Shown here: one piece after another, positions 11,364-57,323 of the stretch
Layout: the number at the start of each line of letters is the position of its first letter
Position numbering within the stretch: position 1 is the first letter of the stretch
Notes under the pieces: model-generated
Seen by the model: only the letters and a program-made list of their open reading frames with translations
What the model was told of the DNA's origin: nothing
Databases searched by the model: none
From: Cyprinodon diabolis
Lineage: Eukaryota; Chordata; Actinopteri; Cyprinodontiformes; Cyprinodontidae
Length of the DNA stretch: 64,000 nt
Direction of reading: 5' to 3'
Assembly: GCA_030533445.1 (NCBI GenBank)
Contig: CM060069.1
Location: forward strand, 7,063,424 to 7,127,423
Position numbers and translations under genes: made by a program

Positions 11364-14300
11364 GTAAGAAGATGATTGAAAAGTCAAACATTTAGAAAAT
11401 AACTACCTCATATTTGGTGTTAATGATCTGTTCGTAATGTTAAGGTGCGCTCATCTGGTCTCATGGCTTCCTAAGAAACAATATAATGACGTAATAACCT
11501 GCTGGTTTAATAACAGTCTTGCTAAAAAGAAACAGTTTTACCTATTTCTGTTTCAAACAGGCAAACTATTCAAAAGAAAACTGAGAAATAACTTAAATTC
11601 CATCCTATCAATAGAACTTGCTCACTATCTCAGTTATTCATTATGAGTAAATATCTGCTAAATAGATTTGTTCTTGCTCTAGATGGAAAAAAATCGTGCT
11701 GTTAAAATAAAAATACACTTTTTATTTTAACAGCATTTTCAAAATAAAACAGTTCTTAGTTTGTTTTATACTGTACAGTAAAAGCCAAAACTTGAGTTAA
11801 AAAAAATCTGGATTTCTTATTTTTTCCACTTTCACAGCTTTTGCTTCCTGAAACTTTATTTAGTTATTTATTTATTTTAGCTATTCCTCACTTAAAAATA
11901 GAAAACAATCATAATATTCGAATAGCCGTACTGTTACCTGCCATTTATATTTCATTACGGCTGATATATGAGGTATGTTTAGTGTCCATCCTTCCTGTTA
12001 AATACATAAATCCCTAAAGTTCTGCAGATGTTTTGCTTTTTAAAAAGGTTTTAAGCCTAAATGATAAATCTGGGTTTGGATCCACTGATCACACAGAGAC
12101 ATTTTGATGATCATCAGAAAATATCTTCTGTTCAGAGTCAGCACAGGCCGATCACTGATGATTACTCCTCTCTAGTGATGGTGGGTAGGGCAACAGAAAA
12201 TATAATCAAGTAAAAATAGCTCTACTTCAAGAGATTTATATAGGAGTAAAAGACAAACAGTTTCCTTAGAAAGTGTATATTTGATAAAAAGGCTGCTTAA
12301 GTACTGAGTTTTACTATTTTAAGGTACAGGATGTAATCAGGCTATAATACAAAGCTGGCCTCAAGTTCCTTTTGTTTTAAAGGCTCAACGTAATAAATAC
12401 AAATAGGAAAATAAATTCAGGCTAAATAAATGATTAGTCTATTTTTATATAAAACTATTCCTTATAGTGTATCATTTATGTATAAGAGAGCAGCTTACAT
12501 TGCCTCCAGTTACAATATGAACTTTTTACTTTGCATTACTTTGACCTCTAAGTCTCAGCAGATAAATTTAACATTAAAACAACAAAGGTTGGGTAAAAAT
12601 ATCCAAAAAAGTTCAAAACAATCCACTGGACTTTGTTTCCAATTTTCAAGACCACCTCCCACCCTTTTCTTTAAAAAAAAAATCTGTTTTATTAATTATT
12701 TAAAAACAATAAGGTGATAGCTTCAGGGGTGTTGAGATAGGATCCCAGTAAAAAAAATAAAAATAATTTTTTTACAGCTGAATTGATCAGTTTTTCTTGA
12801 GTTTTAATTCTGATTTTATAGAAAACTGTAATTTTAACTTAAATTAATTTAAAAATATGTAAATTCCTAAATTGTGAATTTATATTGACCCAATATTCCA
12901 AATAATAGCTTTATTTGATCTTTTAGATATTTATATAGCTACAATTTTTGAAGTTGCTGTTTTGCTATACTAAGATCCAAATTAATATTTTCAAGCCAGA
13001 AATAAATATTTTCAGTTGGAAGACATATAATTCTAATTAACCCTAATTGAATGGAAATTTCACTTCATGCAGCTCTCTTAATGTATTTCAATCCCTTGCC
13101 CAGTTTTTTTTTTTTTTTTTTTGTGCTTCATGCTTTTCTGTGCCCCTATGAAAACATGGTTCCCCCCCCCCCCCCCCCGGAACATTTGGTCTAGAACCAC
13201 CACTGCCTCCCATCCAGGAAGGTTTTTCAATTCAAAATGCCAGAAATAGTGTTGAGTTCTAGGCTTGGTAGAGTGGCCCAAAACCAAGCCTTGTTTTGGC
13301 TTGTTTTTAACTTTTTTGGAAACTTGAAATGTCTATAAAGTTCCTTTCATTTAATCAGTAAATTTATTTATTTTTTTATCCCTGACGAAAAAGAAGCCAG
13401 ACTTTAGATAATATTACCATTTTTCTCCTTATCTCTGAGTTTGGGTCATAAAAACCTTGCAAGCGTTTCTATGACAACCGTCTTCTCTCTCTCCAGGCTG
13501 CGCTGGCCCGCTGCAGCGTTCTGTTCAAATCCTTGGAAGGCAGAAGCCTCCATGTGACGGCGGTCTGCTGCAAGGTAAACACAGTCAAGCATTACGTTTC
13601 TTTCCCCTGTTTAAGAAATTCCTTCGGTTAATATTCTGTTTATGTCTAAATCAAAGTGTTGGCTCTAGAAACGGTCCCCAAGCTCACTGAATGGTTTGTG
13701 TTGGCTTACTTTGTGAACTTTTGTGTTTCATGTCTTGCTTTTTTGCTCTTCTCAGAACCGAGCGGCTCGGATCCGAATTGGCAAAGGAGACAAACCGCTG
13801 ACGTACGAGCAAGCGCATCATCCTCATCAAATCGCGCACCGCAAAGGATGGCTGTCTCAGCACACCGGTGAGCAACGCTGAAGAGCACATGCTCTCTGGT
13901 TCATAACATAAACTTAAAACTGAATAAATATGTTTTTTTTTTTTTACATTTCCATTTCATTCTGTGCAGTCTGCTCAGAGTATCATAATTATGCAGCACT
14001 TAATGCTTCACTCGTGACTCTGAAAGGACGTCAAACCATTGTTATTGGTGTAATCTATCCTCCAGTCTCTCCGCCATAAAGTTGTAATATTTAGTTTTTC
14101 ACTTAAACTATCAGGAATAGACTGGATGTAGAGAACAGCCTTTTTCAGTTGGGTCCTCCCAGCCATATTTTACTTTACTACCTAAGAAATCAGTCATGTC
14201 AGTCAGTCATGTAACCATGGCCATGGTGACCTGGTCACATGACTGGCTGCTGGCCTGAAAAAATCTCCCAGTCCAGCCCTGACAGGAGCTCCATCACTTC

Positions 14301-15142
14301 CCAATCTGCCAACTCAAACTGGTCTGATATCAGATTCAGAAACACTGAGGGAGACGATTTAACCAGAGGGATGCAGGTGTAGCGCCCCCAGTGGCCAACA
14401 GTTATAGAGCGCTGCTAAAGATTCTGAAATGAATATGATTCCTTAGTATAGCACCTAAAGCAGAACTGAATCCATCCAAGGTGTGATTAGCTGTAATCGA
14501 ATGAAAAAAGGGCATCTTGTACGTGTTTAATAGGCGTTCGCTCTTGGGAACGGGTACAGGGTTGTTTTTGTAAGTGGAGAGGGCGGGTCTTTGAAAAAAT
14601 CATGAAAATCCTCCATAATACCTTTAAGGAACCTAAGAAATTAACAAAAATTACTCTTAAAAAATTCACAAAAATCCAGCAATATACCTTTTAATCTAAA
14701 AAAGAAAAAGAAAAATGTATATAATTAGTTAGAACTAACAATTATAATTTGAATATATAAAACCTTGAGAAAAAAAAACCCCTCAAATTCGGAAGAGATT
14801 TAAAAGATGAATAGACAATACAAAATAAATTGAAACATTTCTTGTCTGCCGCTGACAGGTAACCTCAAAGGGGAGCAGGGAGCGGCTGAGAGAACCGTGG
14901 AGGACGTCTTCATCCGGAAGTTCATGTTCGGGACCTTCCACGGTTGCCTGGCCGACGAGGTTGTGATCAAACGCCGTGGAAACACGCTCATCATTTGCGC
15001 TCTGATGCTACAGAAGATGCCGCCTCAGAAATTTTACTTTCTAATCGGATATTCAGAGTCGCTGCTGTCCCACTTCTATAAATGCCCAGTAAAGCTGGAT
15101 ATTCAGACTCTGCAGGATAAGGCTGTGTACAAGTATCTATGA
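11322..15142 (+). CDS. mrps24: mrps24: small mitoribosomal subunit protein uS3m
   Basis: Four exons, 11322-11363, 13497-13574, 13756-13867 and 14859-15142, join in frame to 171 residues plus stop (human 167). The first about 35 residues ([14 protein letters not shown], then [16 protein letters not shown]) are Arg/Ser-rich and lack acidic residues apart from one Glu, as expected of a mitochondrial targeting peptide. The mature part begins near [20 protein letters not shown]. It keeps the family blocks [30 protein letters not shown] and [20 protein letters not shown], ending VYKYL. The protein is a structural part of the mitochondrial 28S subunit (MRP-S24 family). It starts 592 bp from nudcd3 in the opposite direction. 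Poly(A) signal at 15404. Confidence 0.96.
11364..12664. other. mrps24 intron 1, 5' part
   Basis: AT-rich, several poly-T and poly-A runs, no credible exon. An open frame at 11437-11646 has no family features. Confidence 0.5.
12665..13198 (-). mobile_element. hAT MITE, 'CAGTGGYGGTTCTAGACC' family, one end lost
   Basis: Ends GGTCTAGAACCACCACTG, the reverse of the left end of 54,186-56,729, and shares its interior. Flanks CCTCCCAC and CCTCCCAT look like an 8-bp duplication although the left inverted repeat is missing. A C-homopolymer lies at about 13162-13178. Confidence 0.65.
13497..13574 (+). CDS. mrps24: mrps24 exon 2
   Basis: 78 nt after acceptor CTCTCCAG; 26 codons completing the presequence (ends AVCCK) at donor GTAAAC. 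Confidence 0.92.
13756..13867 (+). CDS. mrps24: mrps24 exon 3
   Basis: 112 nt, starting NRAARIRIG and ending SQHT plus one base of a Gly codon; donor GTGAGC, phase 1. Confidence 0.94.
13868..14858. other. mrps24 intron 3
   Basis: About 14,470-14,700 resembles in reverse the sequence near 9,900-9,980 (CCGCCCTCT and neighbours). Otherwise nothing recognised. Confidence 0.4.
14859..15142 (+). CDS. mrps24: mrps24 exon 4 and stop
   Basis: 284 nt including TGA. Encodes the C-terminal 93 residues with the most conserved segments of the family. Confidence 0.96.
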
Positions 15143-15403
15143 AACATCTAAAAAAGAGAACGAAGGAAGCATTGGAAATACGAAATGCTTTGAAAAGGCT
15201 GTTTTTTGTATACATTGACGTTTCTCTTTTTTTAAGTTATTTCATGCAGAAGATGAAACCTGTTCAGACTCAGATATCCATTAGCATTCAGTAGTTTAAG
15301 CAAAGAGAAAGTTTAAAGTTTGCATTTTATATCAATGTGGAAACAGATTATTGATGTTATTAAAGTTATGAAAGGAGACAGATTATAAATGGATGAATGT
15401 CAC

Positions 15404-15409
15404 AATAAA
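15404..15409 (+). terminator. mrps24: mrps24 poly(A) signal
   Basis: AATAAA 262 bp beyond the stop codon, the first full consensus hexamer downstream. Confidence 0.65.
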
Positions 15410-16317
15410 AGTCAGTCAAATTAAACTAATTGGCTGCAGAATTCTTATCTTTTTATGCAAAAACAACTTTGTTTGCTAAACAATCTATGTGAAAATGGTG
15501 CAAGTGAGTATTTACTGTAAAAAGCTTTGTTACCACAAAAGGAATATTGAATTCAAGTGGTTGTAATTAAACTTGATGTTTGGATGGTCCTATCATCTGC
15601 GCAGCTGGAGCTCTTATACGATCCAAATAAAATCAATCCAGGTTCAACTCTTCTATAAGACAGGAAGGTTTTATCGTAAACATTGCTGTCCATCTTAATC
15701 TGGTTTATTTTACTATCAATGGCACAAATAAGTGGAAACATAAAGGTTTCCTTGTTTTTATTGTTAAAAAAATGTATTTGGGTTATTTGTTTATACTTTG
15801 CTAACATTTTCTGTAGGATATATTTCTTCCATTTGTGTTGATATTTGATAACATTCCTAATATTGGTTTTCTTTTAGAGAGAGCAAATAAATATGAATAT
15901 TGACATCTTGGCACAAAGGAGGTCTCTTCAGGATTATTAAGATCCAATTCAAACATGCTAATTTGATAAAATTAGGAAAAGGATCAAATAAAAATTGAAA
16001 TTTTTAAGGAATTTCTTTTTTGCTATTTAACTTCAAAGTTCTTTAATAAACTTAAAAAAAAAAATTCTTAATGTGGGCTGAGTTTTAAAATGGGTGATGA
16101 CCTGGTAACTAAAAGGGCGTCCAATCAGGAAGGCAGATTATGGAAGTCACCATGGCAACGGCAGGACAGGAGCCTCTAATGCCCCTGTATGTATGGAGTC
16201 AGTTTTGTTCCATTATTGTTGGAAACAAGTAGCGAATTTGTAAATGGAAATATAAAAAAAAGCAGTGCAGAAATAAAATGTTGACTTTTTTTCTTGATTA
16301 GAAAAAGGTTTTGAGTG
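15410..16317. other. Intergenic, nothing recognised
   Basis: AT-rich sequence between the mrps24 poly(A) signal and a pogo-like element; no repeat shared in the window. Confidence 0.45.
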
Positions 16318-16319
16318 TA

Positions 16320-17818
16320 CCGTATTTTCACGACCATAAGGCGCATGGTACTAAAAGGTGCAGTCCCAGTTATGTGTGCCATTTCTGTATTTAACACACA
16401 CATAAGGCGCACCGGACTATAGGGCGCGTTTTTTATATACAGGTACATATCCTCTACTACGTTTAAATACCTCTACTGCGTATTTAAAAATAAAGCGGGA
16501 GCAAAACTGAGTATGATTGTGCTTTATTCATGTATTTATTACAAAGTATTAATCAAACCTGGGAGCTGGCCTTGAGACAGACACATCGCTGATGACACAG
16601 AGCGCTGTGATCACTCATAAATTAACCTAAAATCCTGAAACCTGCCAACAGAATATGTTCGCTTTTATTACCGGTATCCTGCTGCCTGCAGTTTAAATTA
16701 TTTAGATGAAAAACACCTGCCAGCCGCCGCGGTGAATCCGGAGGCATCCCGGCCTAGAGGCTGCTGTTGAAGGGATTTCTACTGTCAGCGCACCGCTGGT
16801 ATGTGGGGGTCTGAGCGCCTCCGACAGAAATAGTATAGGCAGGATGATAATCTGGATGAACTGACTGCAATGATTAAGGTTTCAGGTGGACTTTCTCACT
16901 TAAAAACATATTAAAACTACTTTATTCCCACTGATCACAGCAAATATAGCTGCAAGATTTAGATTATTTAGATGAAAAACACCTGCCAGCCGCCGCGGTG
17001 AACCGTTGACACCGATGTGGAGCGGTTGAAGTTCCTTTGTCAGACCCCCGGGATAACGGCGAGCACAGCGTTCATTTGATTCACCTTTTTGTTTTGTTTT
17101 ACATTGGCTGTGAGATGGGCACGCATGGAGTCACAGATTAACAGCGATGGTGATGCGTGGAAAAAAACACCTGGTCTCCTCACATACACCTCCCTCAGCC
17201 ACTCTTTTCATCATCTCCTCATCCATCCAGCCCTTTTCATTTGACTTAATATCATATGTCATCAGAGCGTTGTGTCTGTCTCGCTGTCAGCTCCCAGATC
17301 AGCTTCTCTGATTTGTTGATGCGGCGCTTCCAGCAGCAAAACTTCAATTTTTCCATCTCGAGCAGCAGCGGCGCGTCAAGCGCGTCAGATGCTTAAACGC
17401 TCCCGACTCGCTGCGCCTGCTGCTCTAAACGCGCTGCGGGAGCTTTTGCTGCGCCTATGCGCGCGTCAACAATTGACTTTTCATGTAAACTCGCTGCTTC
17501 TGCTGCACCTGCTGAGTCGGTTCACACCGATGTCGAGCGGTTGAATAACAGCAAGCACAGCATTCATTTGTTTCACCATGTTTTTCACATCAGCTGTGAG
17601 ATGGGCACATGGAGTCACAGATTAACAGCGATGGTGATGAGTGGGGAAAAAAACACCTGGTCTCCTTACATTCAGCCACTCTTTCATCATCTCCTCAATG
17701 AGGGGGTCTCAAAAGTCGCAGTTACAACACACATAGGGCGCACCGCACCAAAGGGCGCACCGCACATTTTGAGCGAAAAAAAGACGTTTATGTGCGCCTT
17801 ATAGTCGTGAAAATACGG
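16320..17818 (-). mobile_element. pogo-like element, copy 1
   Basis: Flanked by TA on both sides, with inverted ends CCGTATTTTCACGAC and GTCGTGAAAATACGG. TA duplication and these ends fit Tc1/mariner-pogo. The interior holds a scrambled DDE transposase trace on the minus strand near 17,110-17,210 and an internal duplication (CACCTGCCAGCCGCCGCGGT at about 16,707 and 16,979). Confidence 0.85.
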
Positions 17819-17820
17819 TA

Positions 17821-18325
17821 ACTTTGCAGTTTTCTCTGATTTTATTTTAAATTCTAACCCGTTTTGTATTTTATTTATATTTTCTTTAAAAATGTTATTT
17901 TTTTTCTTGTAAAACATTGTTTTAAGAACTTCATTCCTTTTAAATTATGTTTTACAGATTAAAATTTTTGAGTTGATTAAATTATCTCCATAAAGGGCCT
18001 TTAGATGGCGTCTTGTAAATTTGCTCTATAAAAAATTGAACTGAAAATATTTTCAAACTAAATCCAATTTAAAAAATGACGTGTGGAACATAATGTAAAT
18101 AAAATACAATTTAACCCCCCCTCCAGTGGGTTTGATGGCTAACGAGGCACAACGGACGTATGCTTATAAAGACAGCTCACATATAAAGTTAATTATTGCA
18201 CCATATTTAAACATTTCATACTAAAGAGTAACACTGTAGCCTGTTTTTATAGATATTATCAAATAGAAAAAAAAAAGTTGAAGCCTTTTAAGGATCTTAA
18301 TTCAATGACGATACAGGATATTCCT
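17821..18325. other. Intergenic, nothing recognised
   Basis: AT-rich sequence between the pogo-like element and the presumed gns transcript end. Confidence 0.4.
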
Positions 18326-18347
18326 CCATGGTGATGGTAAAATGTTC

Positions 18348-18353
18348 TTTATT
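18348..18353 (-). terminator. gns: Candidate gns poly(A) signal
   Basis: AATAAA on the minus strand about 1.9 kb past the stop codon. Confidence 0.4.
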
Positions 18354-19284
18354 ATTAAATCTCATTACAGTGCAAATCCATTCACATTTTAGGCACTTGC
18401 ACCCGCACTTGTGCAAAAACAAAAAGGCACTCAGGATCAAAGCATTTATCAGCAGGTATAAAAATCCCTTTCCAGTTAGTAAATCAGATCACATTCATGA
18501 ACATTCAAGCAAACCGCTCACCTCCAAGTGTTTTTGCAAAACATGACATGGATGATCAAAAAAAAAACATACTTTACCAAAAAGGTAGGTTTACATCTCA
18601 AGGCACAAGTTGGGACAGAAAAAAAACAAAACAAAAAAAACACATTTGGTTGTGTTATTTATTTTTTTCAAACTGTAGTAGAATAGACGTTAAGGTCTGT
18701 CTGAAAATAGTTTCTTAGGATGCTTTCAGTTAGAAGTAAACTGATTCTAAACCTGGGAGGCAAACCCAGCTCAGTGAACCCTTTCTGCAAAGTGTTTGTG
18801 TGCTATGCTAACCACCTGGTGGTGGCTGCTTCATTCAATACGGGGAGAAACCTTCTCATCAAACCCCAAAAATCCCTCAAGTTTTATGCAGAATCAATAA
18901 AGATCAGGCTAGAGCATGACGGTAGCAACAAGGCCTTCAGTTTTTGCATCACTATCAGAAGCAAATCTTTGTCTGAAAGCTTCTGTTTCTGTCTTAGGTA
19001 TAATCAAACAGGATTCACAGGGTTTAACATTAATAGTGCAGTTTATACAATACAAATGTCACAGCATGGATAAAAAAAAGTGTGCTTTTAAAAGACAAAA
19101 AGCTATAAAAGCCTTGCTCAGAAAGGTGGCAGACATTTTGATTTGTTGAAAAAAAAAATGTTCCAATTAAAGCCTTTTTTATGTGGCTGAATGTTAAAAC
19201 TTGCAACACTGTATCCATTTATGATATAAATTATTGCCTGTATGCCGAATAACAATATTCTTTTTACTTTTATGTTTTAACAGC

Positions 19285-19650
19285 ACTAAGCAAGGCTAGC
19301 TGCTGCTAAGCTAGGCCAACTGTTGCTAAGCTAGGCCAACTGCTGCTTAGCTAGATCCACTATTGCTAAGCTAGGCCAACTGCTGCTAAGCTAGGCCAAC
19401 TGCTGCTAAGCGAGGTCAACTCCTGCTAAGCTAGGTCAACAGCTGCCTCGCTTAGCTAAGCTAGGCCAACAGCTGCTAAGCTAGGCCAACAGCTGCTAAG
19501 CTAGGTCCACTGTTGCTAAGCTAGGCCTATTGCTGCTAAGCTAGGCCAATTGCTGCTAAGCTAGGCCAACTGCTGCTACGCTAGGCCAACTATTGCTAAG
19601 CTAGGTCAACTGTTGCTAAGCTAGGTCAACTGTTGCTAAGCTAGTCCTCA
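19285..19650. repeat. 20-bp minisatellite in the probable gns 3'UTR
   Basis: About 18 imperfect copies of GCTGCTAAGCTAGGCCAACT. One copy is expanded near 19,440-19,465 by GCCTCGCTTAGCTAAGC. Variation is mostly point changes (GGCCAAC/GGTCAAC, CTGCTG/TTGCTA). Confidence 0.95.
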
Positions 19651-20243
19651 TTTTAGTTTGCCTCACAGGTGGATGTTGAAGTGGGGAGAGAAAGACATCA
19701 AACCAAGTCCAAACCCGTGTTACAGCTGCTGGTCACAAATCCAGCCAGTTACTTTGCTAAGTGACCTGGCTAACTACTGTTAGCAAGGAAAGCTAACAGC
19801 AGAATATTCATTTACAATTTTGTGCATTAAGGTACTTTTTTTCCAGTTTTTTCCACAAATATAAATTGGACCATACATGCTTATGGTTGATCCTGACACT
19901 ATCTAAAGTGCAAATAAACCATTTAACACTGCAGCTTCTCTTTTTATTTTATTTTTTAGATACATAGCAGCTATTTTCTCTCTCTTTCTACTCAGACCTA
20001 ATGCAAAAAAAACAACAACTTTTTTTTCTTCTAAATAATGATACGAAAACAAACTACAGATAAACTGTGATTGATACAATAGCAGGAGGTTGGAACTGCT
20101 GAAAGTTTAATTTAATTCAGAGATATTTCTCTCCTTTCTCCTCCAAAAAACAAAACAAATCAAAATGTCTGTCTACTTGTCTGAAAGTGTCAGAGAGCAT
20201 GGCCCTTCCCTCTTAGGATGGCTGAATCTGTTTGTCTTCCTCT

Positions 20244-53758
<33,515 letters not shown>

Positions 53759-54177
53759 GGGAGCCTCGGTGCTGCCGCTGGTCTTGCGGCGCTTAGACTC
53801 ACGCTATAACCCGGTGGCTTTTCTGGGAAAAGGCCGGCTGGGACTCCTGGTCAGAGGGAGAGAGCAGCAGCTGCATGCGGAGCCTGCTGTTCGGGGGGCC
53901 AGGCTTTAAAGTTTGAGGAAATGGAGTCAGAAAGCAGCCGTCATATGACCGCGCTGCGTGGGAGGAGACGGAAAAAACCAACTGCTGACCACCTTCACAC
54001 CTTCAACCCTCATTTAGTCACTTTTTAGAAACTTAACTCTGACGCACAGTTTCTGTTTCGCCATATACAAAGTCTGTTCATTAAATAAAATGATTTTTTA
54101 AAGTCAACCCGCTACATTTAGAGTCAATAGAGCCAGAAAACGTTCATAGCAGTGGGTCACATGACCAAAGGTGGACG
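53759..54177 (-). promoter_or_regulatory. gns: gns upstream region with CLEAR-like E-boxes
   Basis: CpG-richer stretch continuing from exon 1. GTCATATGAC (53940-53949) and GTCACATGAC (54156-54165) differ by two and one bases from the TFEB CLEAR consensus GTCACGTGAC. GNS belongs to the lysosomal CLEAR gene set in mammals; the sites themselves are inference. Confidence 0.4.
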
Positions 54178-54326
54178 CTTTACTGCAGTGGCGGTTCTAG
54201 ACCAAAGGTTCCCGGGGGCCGGAGCTATTTTCATGGGGGCTCAGAAAAGCATGAAGCAAAAGAAAAAAAAAAAAGAAGGGCATTAAGAAAGCTGCATGAA
54301 GTTAAATTTCCATTCAACTAGGTTAA

Positions 54327-56155
54327 CCGTATTTTCACGACTATAAGGCATATAAACGTCTCTGTCCCCTCAAAATGTGTGGCGCGCCCTTTGGTGCGGT
54401 GTGCCCTATGTGTGTTGTTACTGCGGTTCTTTTTCATTGAGATGATGAAAGACTGGCTGAGGGAGGTGTATGTAAGGAGACCAGGTGGTTTTTTTCCACT
54501 CATCACCATTGCTGTTAATCTGTGACTCCATGCGTGCCCATCTCACAGCTGATGTGAAAAACATGGTGAAACAAATGAATGCTGTGCTTGCTGTTATTCA
54601 ACCGCTCGACATCGGTGTGAACCGGACGCAGCAGAAGCAGTAAGTTTACATGCAAAGTCAATAAATGACGCGCATATAGGCGCAGCAAAAGGTCCCGCAG
54701 CGCGTTTTGAGCAGCAGGCGCAGCGCGTCGGGAGCGTTTAAGCATCTGACGCGCCGCCTTGCGCTGCTGCTGTTCGAGATGGAAAAATTGAAGTTTTGCT
54801 GCTGGACGCGCCGCATCAACCAATCAGAGAAGCTGATCTGGGAGCTGACAGCGAGACAGACACATTGCTAATGATACACATATAAGAGCACTGTGATCGC
54901 TCCTCTGAAACACTTTATTGACGCCTAAATTAACTTAACCTGCCGGCAGAATATGTTCGCTTTTATTATCCAGTTTTCAGGTGGATTTTCCCATTAAAAA
55001 TCATATTAAAACTACTTTATTCCCACTGATCACAGCAAATATAGCTGCAAGGCTGCAAGGCAAAGAAACTAACGTGTCTGCTGGCGCTGTCGTTCGAGCT
55101 CATCATTTCTGAGGAGCCGCACGGCACGGAAAGTGACTCTGACAGCGAAGAAGGGAAAATTGGCATGTCTGATTTAGAGCAGCTGTTTAATTCAGAAACA
55201 GAGGATGATGACTTTGATTGGTTCGATTAATACTTTGTAATAAATACATGAATAAAGCACAATCATACTGTTTTGCTCCCGCTCTATTTTTCTACCTGAA
55301 AACTTAATTCAACAGCAGCCTCTGGGCCGGGTCGCCTCCGGTTTCACCGCGGCAGCTGGCAGGTGTTTTTCATCTAAATAATCTAAAGGATTATAAAAGG
55401 ATAATAGGATAATAAAAGCGAACATATTCTGTCATCAGGTTTCAGGATTTTAAGTTAATTTATGCGTCAATAAACAGTTTCAGAGGAGTGATCACAGCCC
55501 TGTGTCATCAGCGATGTCATCAGCTCCCAGGTTTGAATAATTTGTAATAAATACACCTTGCAGCTATATTTGCTGTGATCAGTGGGAATGAAGTAGTTTT
55601 AATATGTTTTTAAGTGAGAAAATCCACCTGAAAACTTAATCATTGCAGTCAGTTCATCCAGATTATCATCCTGCCTTCCAATATTATTTCTGTTGGAGCC
55701 GCTCAGACCCCCACATGCAAGCGGTGCGCCGACAGTAGGAATCCCTTCAACAGCATCCTCTGGCCAGCCGCAAGGAGGCAGGCACCAGGATAATAAAAGC
55801 GAACATATTCTGCCCTCAGATTTCTGCATTTTAAGTTAATTTATGCGTCAATAAACTGTTTCAGAGGAGTGATCACAGCGCTCTGTGTCATCAGCGATGT
55901 GTCTGTCTCACGGCCAGCTCTCAGGTTTGATTAATACTTTGTAATAAATAAATGAATAAAGCACAATCATACTCAGTTTTGCTCCCGCTCTATTTTTAAA
56001 TACGCAGTAGAGGTATTTAAACGTAGTAGAGGATATGTACCTGTATATAAAAAACGCGCCCTATAGTCCGGTGCGCCTTATGTGTGTGTTAAATACAGAA
56101 ATGGCACACATAACTGAGACTGCACCTTTTAGTACCGTGCGCCTTATGGTCGTGA
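54327..56155 (+). mobile_element. pogo-like element, copy 3 (nested, inverted)
   Basis: Starts CCGTATTTTCACGACTATAAG inside the hAT element; its far end stops at GGTCGTGAA and lacks the last few terminal bases. 1,829 bp, opposite in direction to copies 1 and 2. Confidence 0.85.
54442..55230 (+). pseudogene. pogo/CENP-B-type transposase remnants
   Basis: MMKDWLREVYVRRPGGFF at 54,442, then broken frames. At 55,096-55,230 an open acidic C-terminus reads ELIISEEPHGTESDSDSEEG ... LEQLFNSETEDDDFDWFD and a stop. The order matches the end of a pogo-type transposase with its acidic tail. Confidence 0.8.
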
Positions 56156-56790
56156 ATTAGAATTATAGGTCTTCCGACTGAATATTTTTGGCTTGAAAAT
56201 GTTCATTTGGATTATTATTAAAATAAAAATAAAAATCCCTTAGCATAGCAAAAAAGCAACAAAAAAAAATGAATGTACCTATATAAATATCTAACAGATC
56301 AAATAAAGCTATTATTTGGAATATTAGGTCAATATTAACTCATAATTTAGGACTTTTTAAATTAATTTAAGTTAAAATTACAGTTTTTCTATAAAATCAG
56401 AATTAGAACTTAAGAAAAACGGATAAATTTCTGATTTTTTTGTTTTTTTTAAAAGAAAAAAACATTTATCAGATGAAAACTGGGATCCTATCTCAATACC
56501 ACTGAAGCTATCACCTTATTGTCTTTGAATAATTAATAAAACAGAATTTTTTAAAGAAAAAAATGAAATCGATCCAAAGGACCTATCAGTAACCATGTCT
56601 GTTCCAGCACATATCATCATTAGAATTTCTTTTTGTATTATGTCTTCAGTACAGGGGCCATAACAGGGCCCAAGACATGATCTACAGGGGCACTGGCCCC
56701 CATTTGGCTCCCGTCTAGAACCGCCCATGTTTTACTGATATGATTTGATTACATGTGTTTACACCGATAGTAATAGATAGTCATTGACAG

Positions 56791-57323
56791 CATGGGCGGT
56801 TCTAGACATTGGAGAGTTTTTCCTCTCCACTGTCGCTAGAAGCATGCTTAGTGTGAGGGATTGCCTTCGAGTCAATAAGTCGATGCAATCAACTGGTTCT
56901 CCTTAGATAGAAAATTTTTAATCAATTTGACTGGCTGATCTGGTGAACTGTAAAGTGCCTTGAGATGACGTGTGTTGTGAATTGGCACCATGGAAATGAA
57001 CTGAATTGAATTGCATATTGAGCTAATATTCCAAATCATAGCTTTATGTGATCTTTTACATATTTATATAAATACAATTTTTTCAGTTGCATTTTTGCTA
57101 TGCTAAGGGATCTTTATTTTGATTATTTTCGATAATCCAAATGAACATTTTCAAGCCAAAAATTAATATTTTAGTTGGAAGACATATCATTTTTATTAAA
57201 CCTAATTGAATGGAAATTTCACTTCATGCATCCCTCTTAATGTGTTTGAATCCCTTGCCCGTTTTTTTTCCTTCATTCTTTTCTGTTCGCCCATGAAAAT
57301 ATGGTGGTCTAGAACTGCCACTG
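56791..57323. mobile_element. hAT MITE with perfect 8-bp duplication, split by a retroposon
   Basis: ATTGACAG on both sides (56783-56790 and 57324-57331). Ends CATGGGCGGTTCTAGAC and GGTCTAGAACTGCCACTG. The interior matches 12,665-13,198. Confidence 0.88.
56812..57014 (+). mobile_element. Retroposon 3' tail nested in the hAT MITE
   Basis: GAGAGTTTTTCCTCTCCACT to ATGAACTGAATTGAATTG. It begins in the middle of the family sequence, a typical 5' truncation. Confidence 0.8.

Larger units (their letters stand above)
18340..20243 (-). other. gns: Probable gns 3'UTR
   Basis: No further coding sequence follows the gns stop on the minus strand. The first strong minus-strand AATAAA is at 18353-18348. 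The span includes the 19.3-kb minisatellite. Assigned by position; RNA evidence is needed. Confidence 0.4.
54186..56729. mobile_element. hAT element split by a pogo-like insertion
   Basis: Ends CAGTGGCGGTTCTAGAC and GTCTAGAACCGCCCATG. Flanks CTTTACTG (54178-54185) and TTTTACTG (56730-56737) match at 7 of 8. Without the insert the element is about 715 bp. Confidence 0.85.

Noticed and set aside
11437..11646. 69-codon frame in mrps24 intron 1
   Set aside because: No family features, and not needed for the complete mrps24 protein.
14487..14669. 60-codon minus-strand frame
   Set aside because: Lies in mrps24 intron 3 within a degraded repeat; no recognisable motif.
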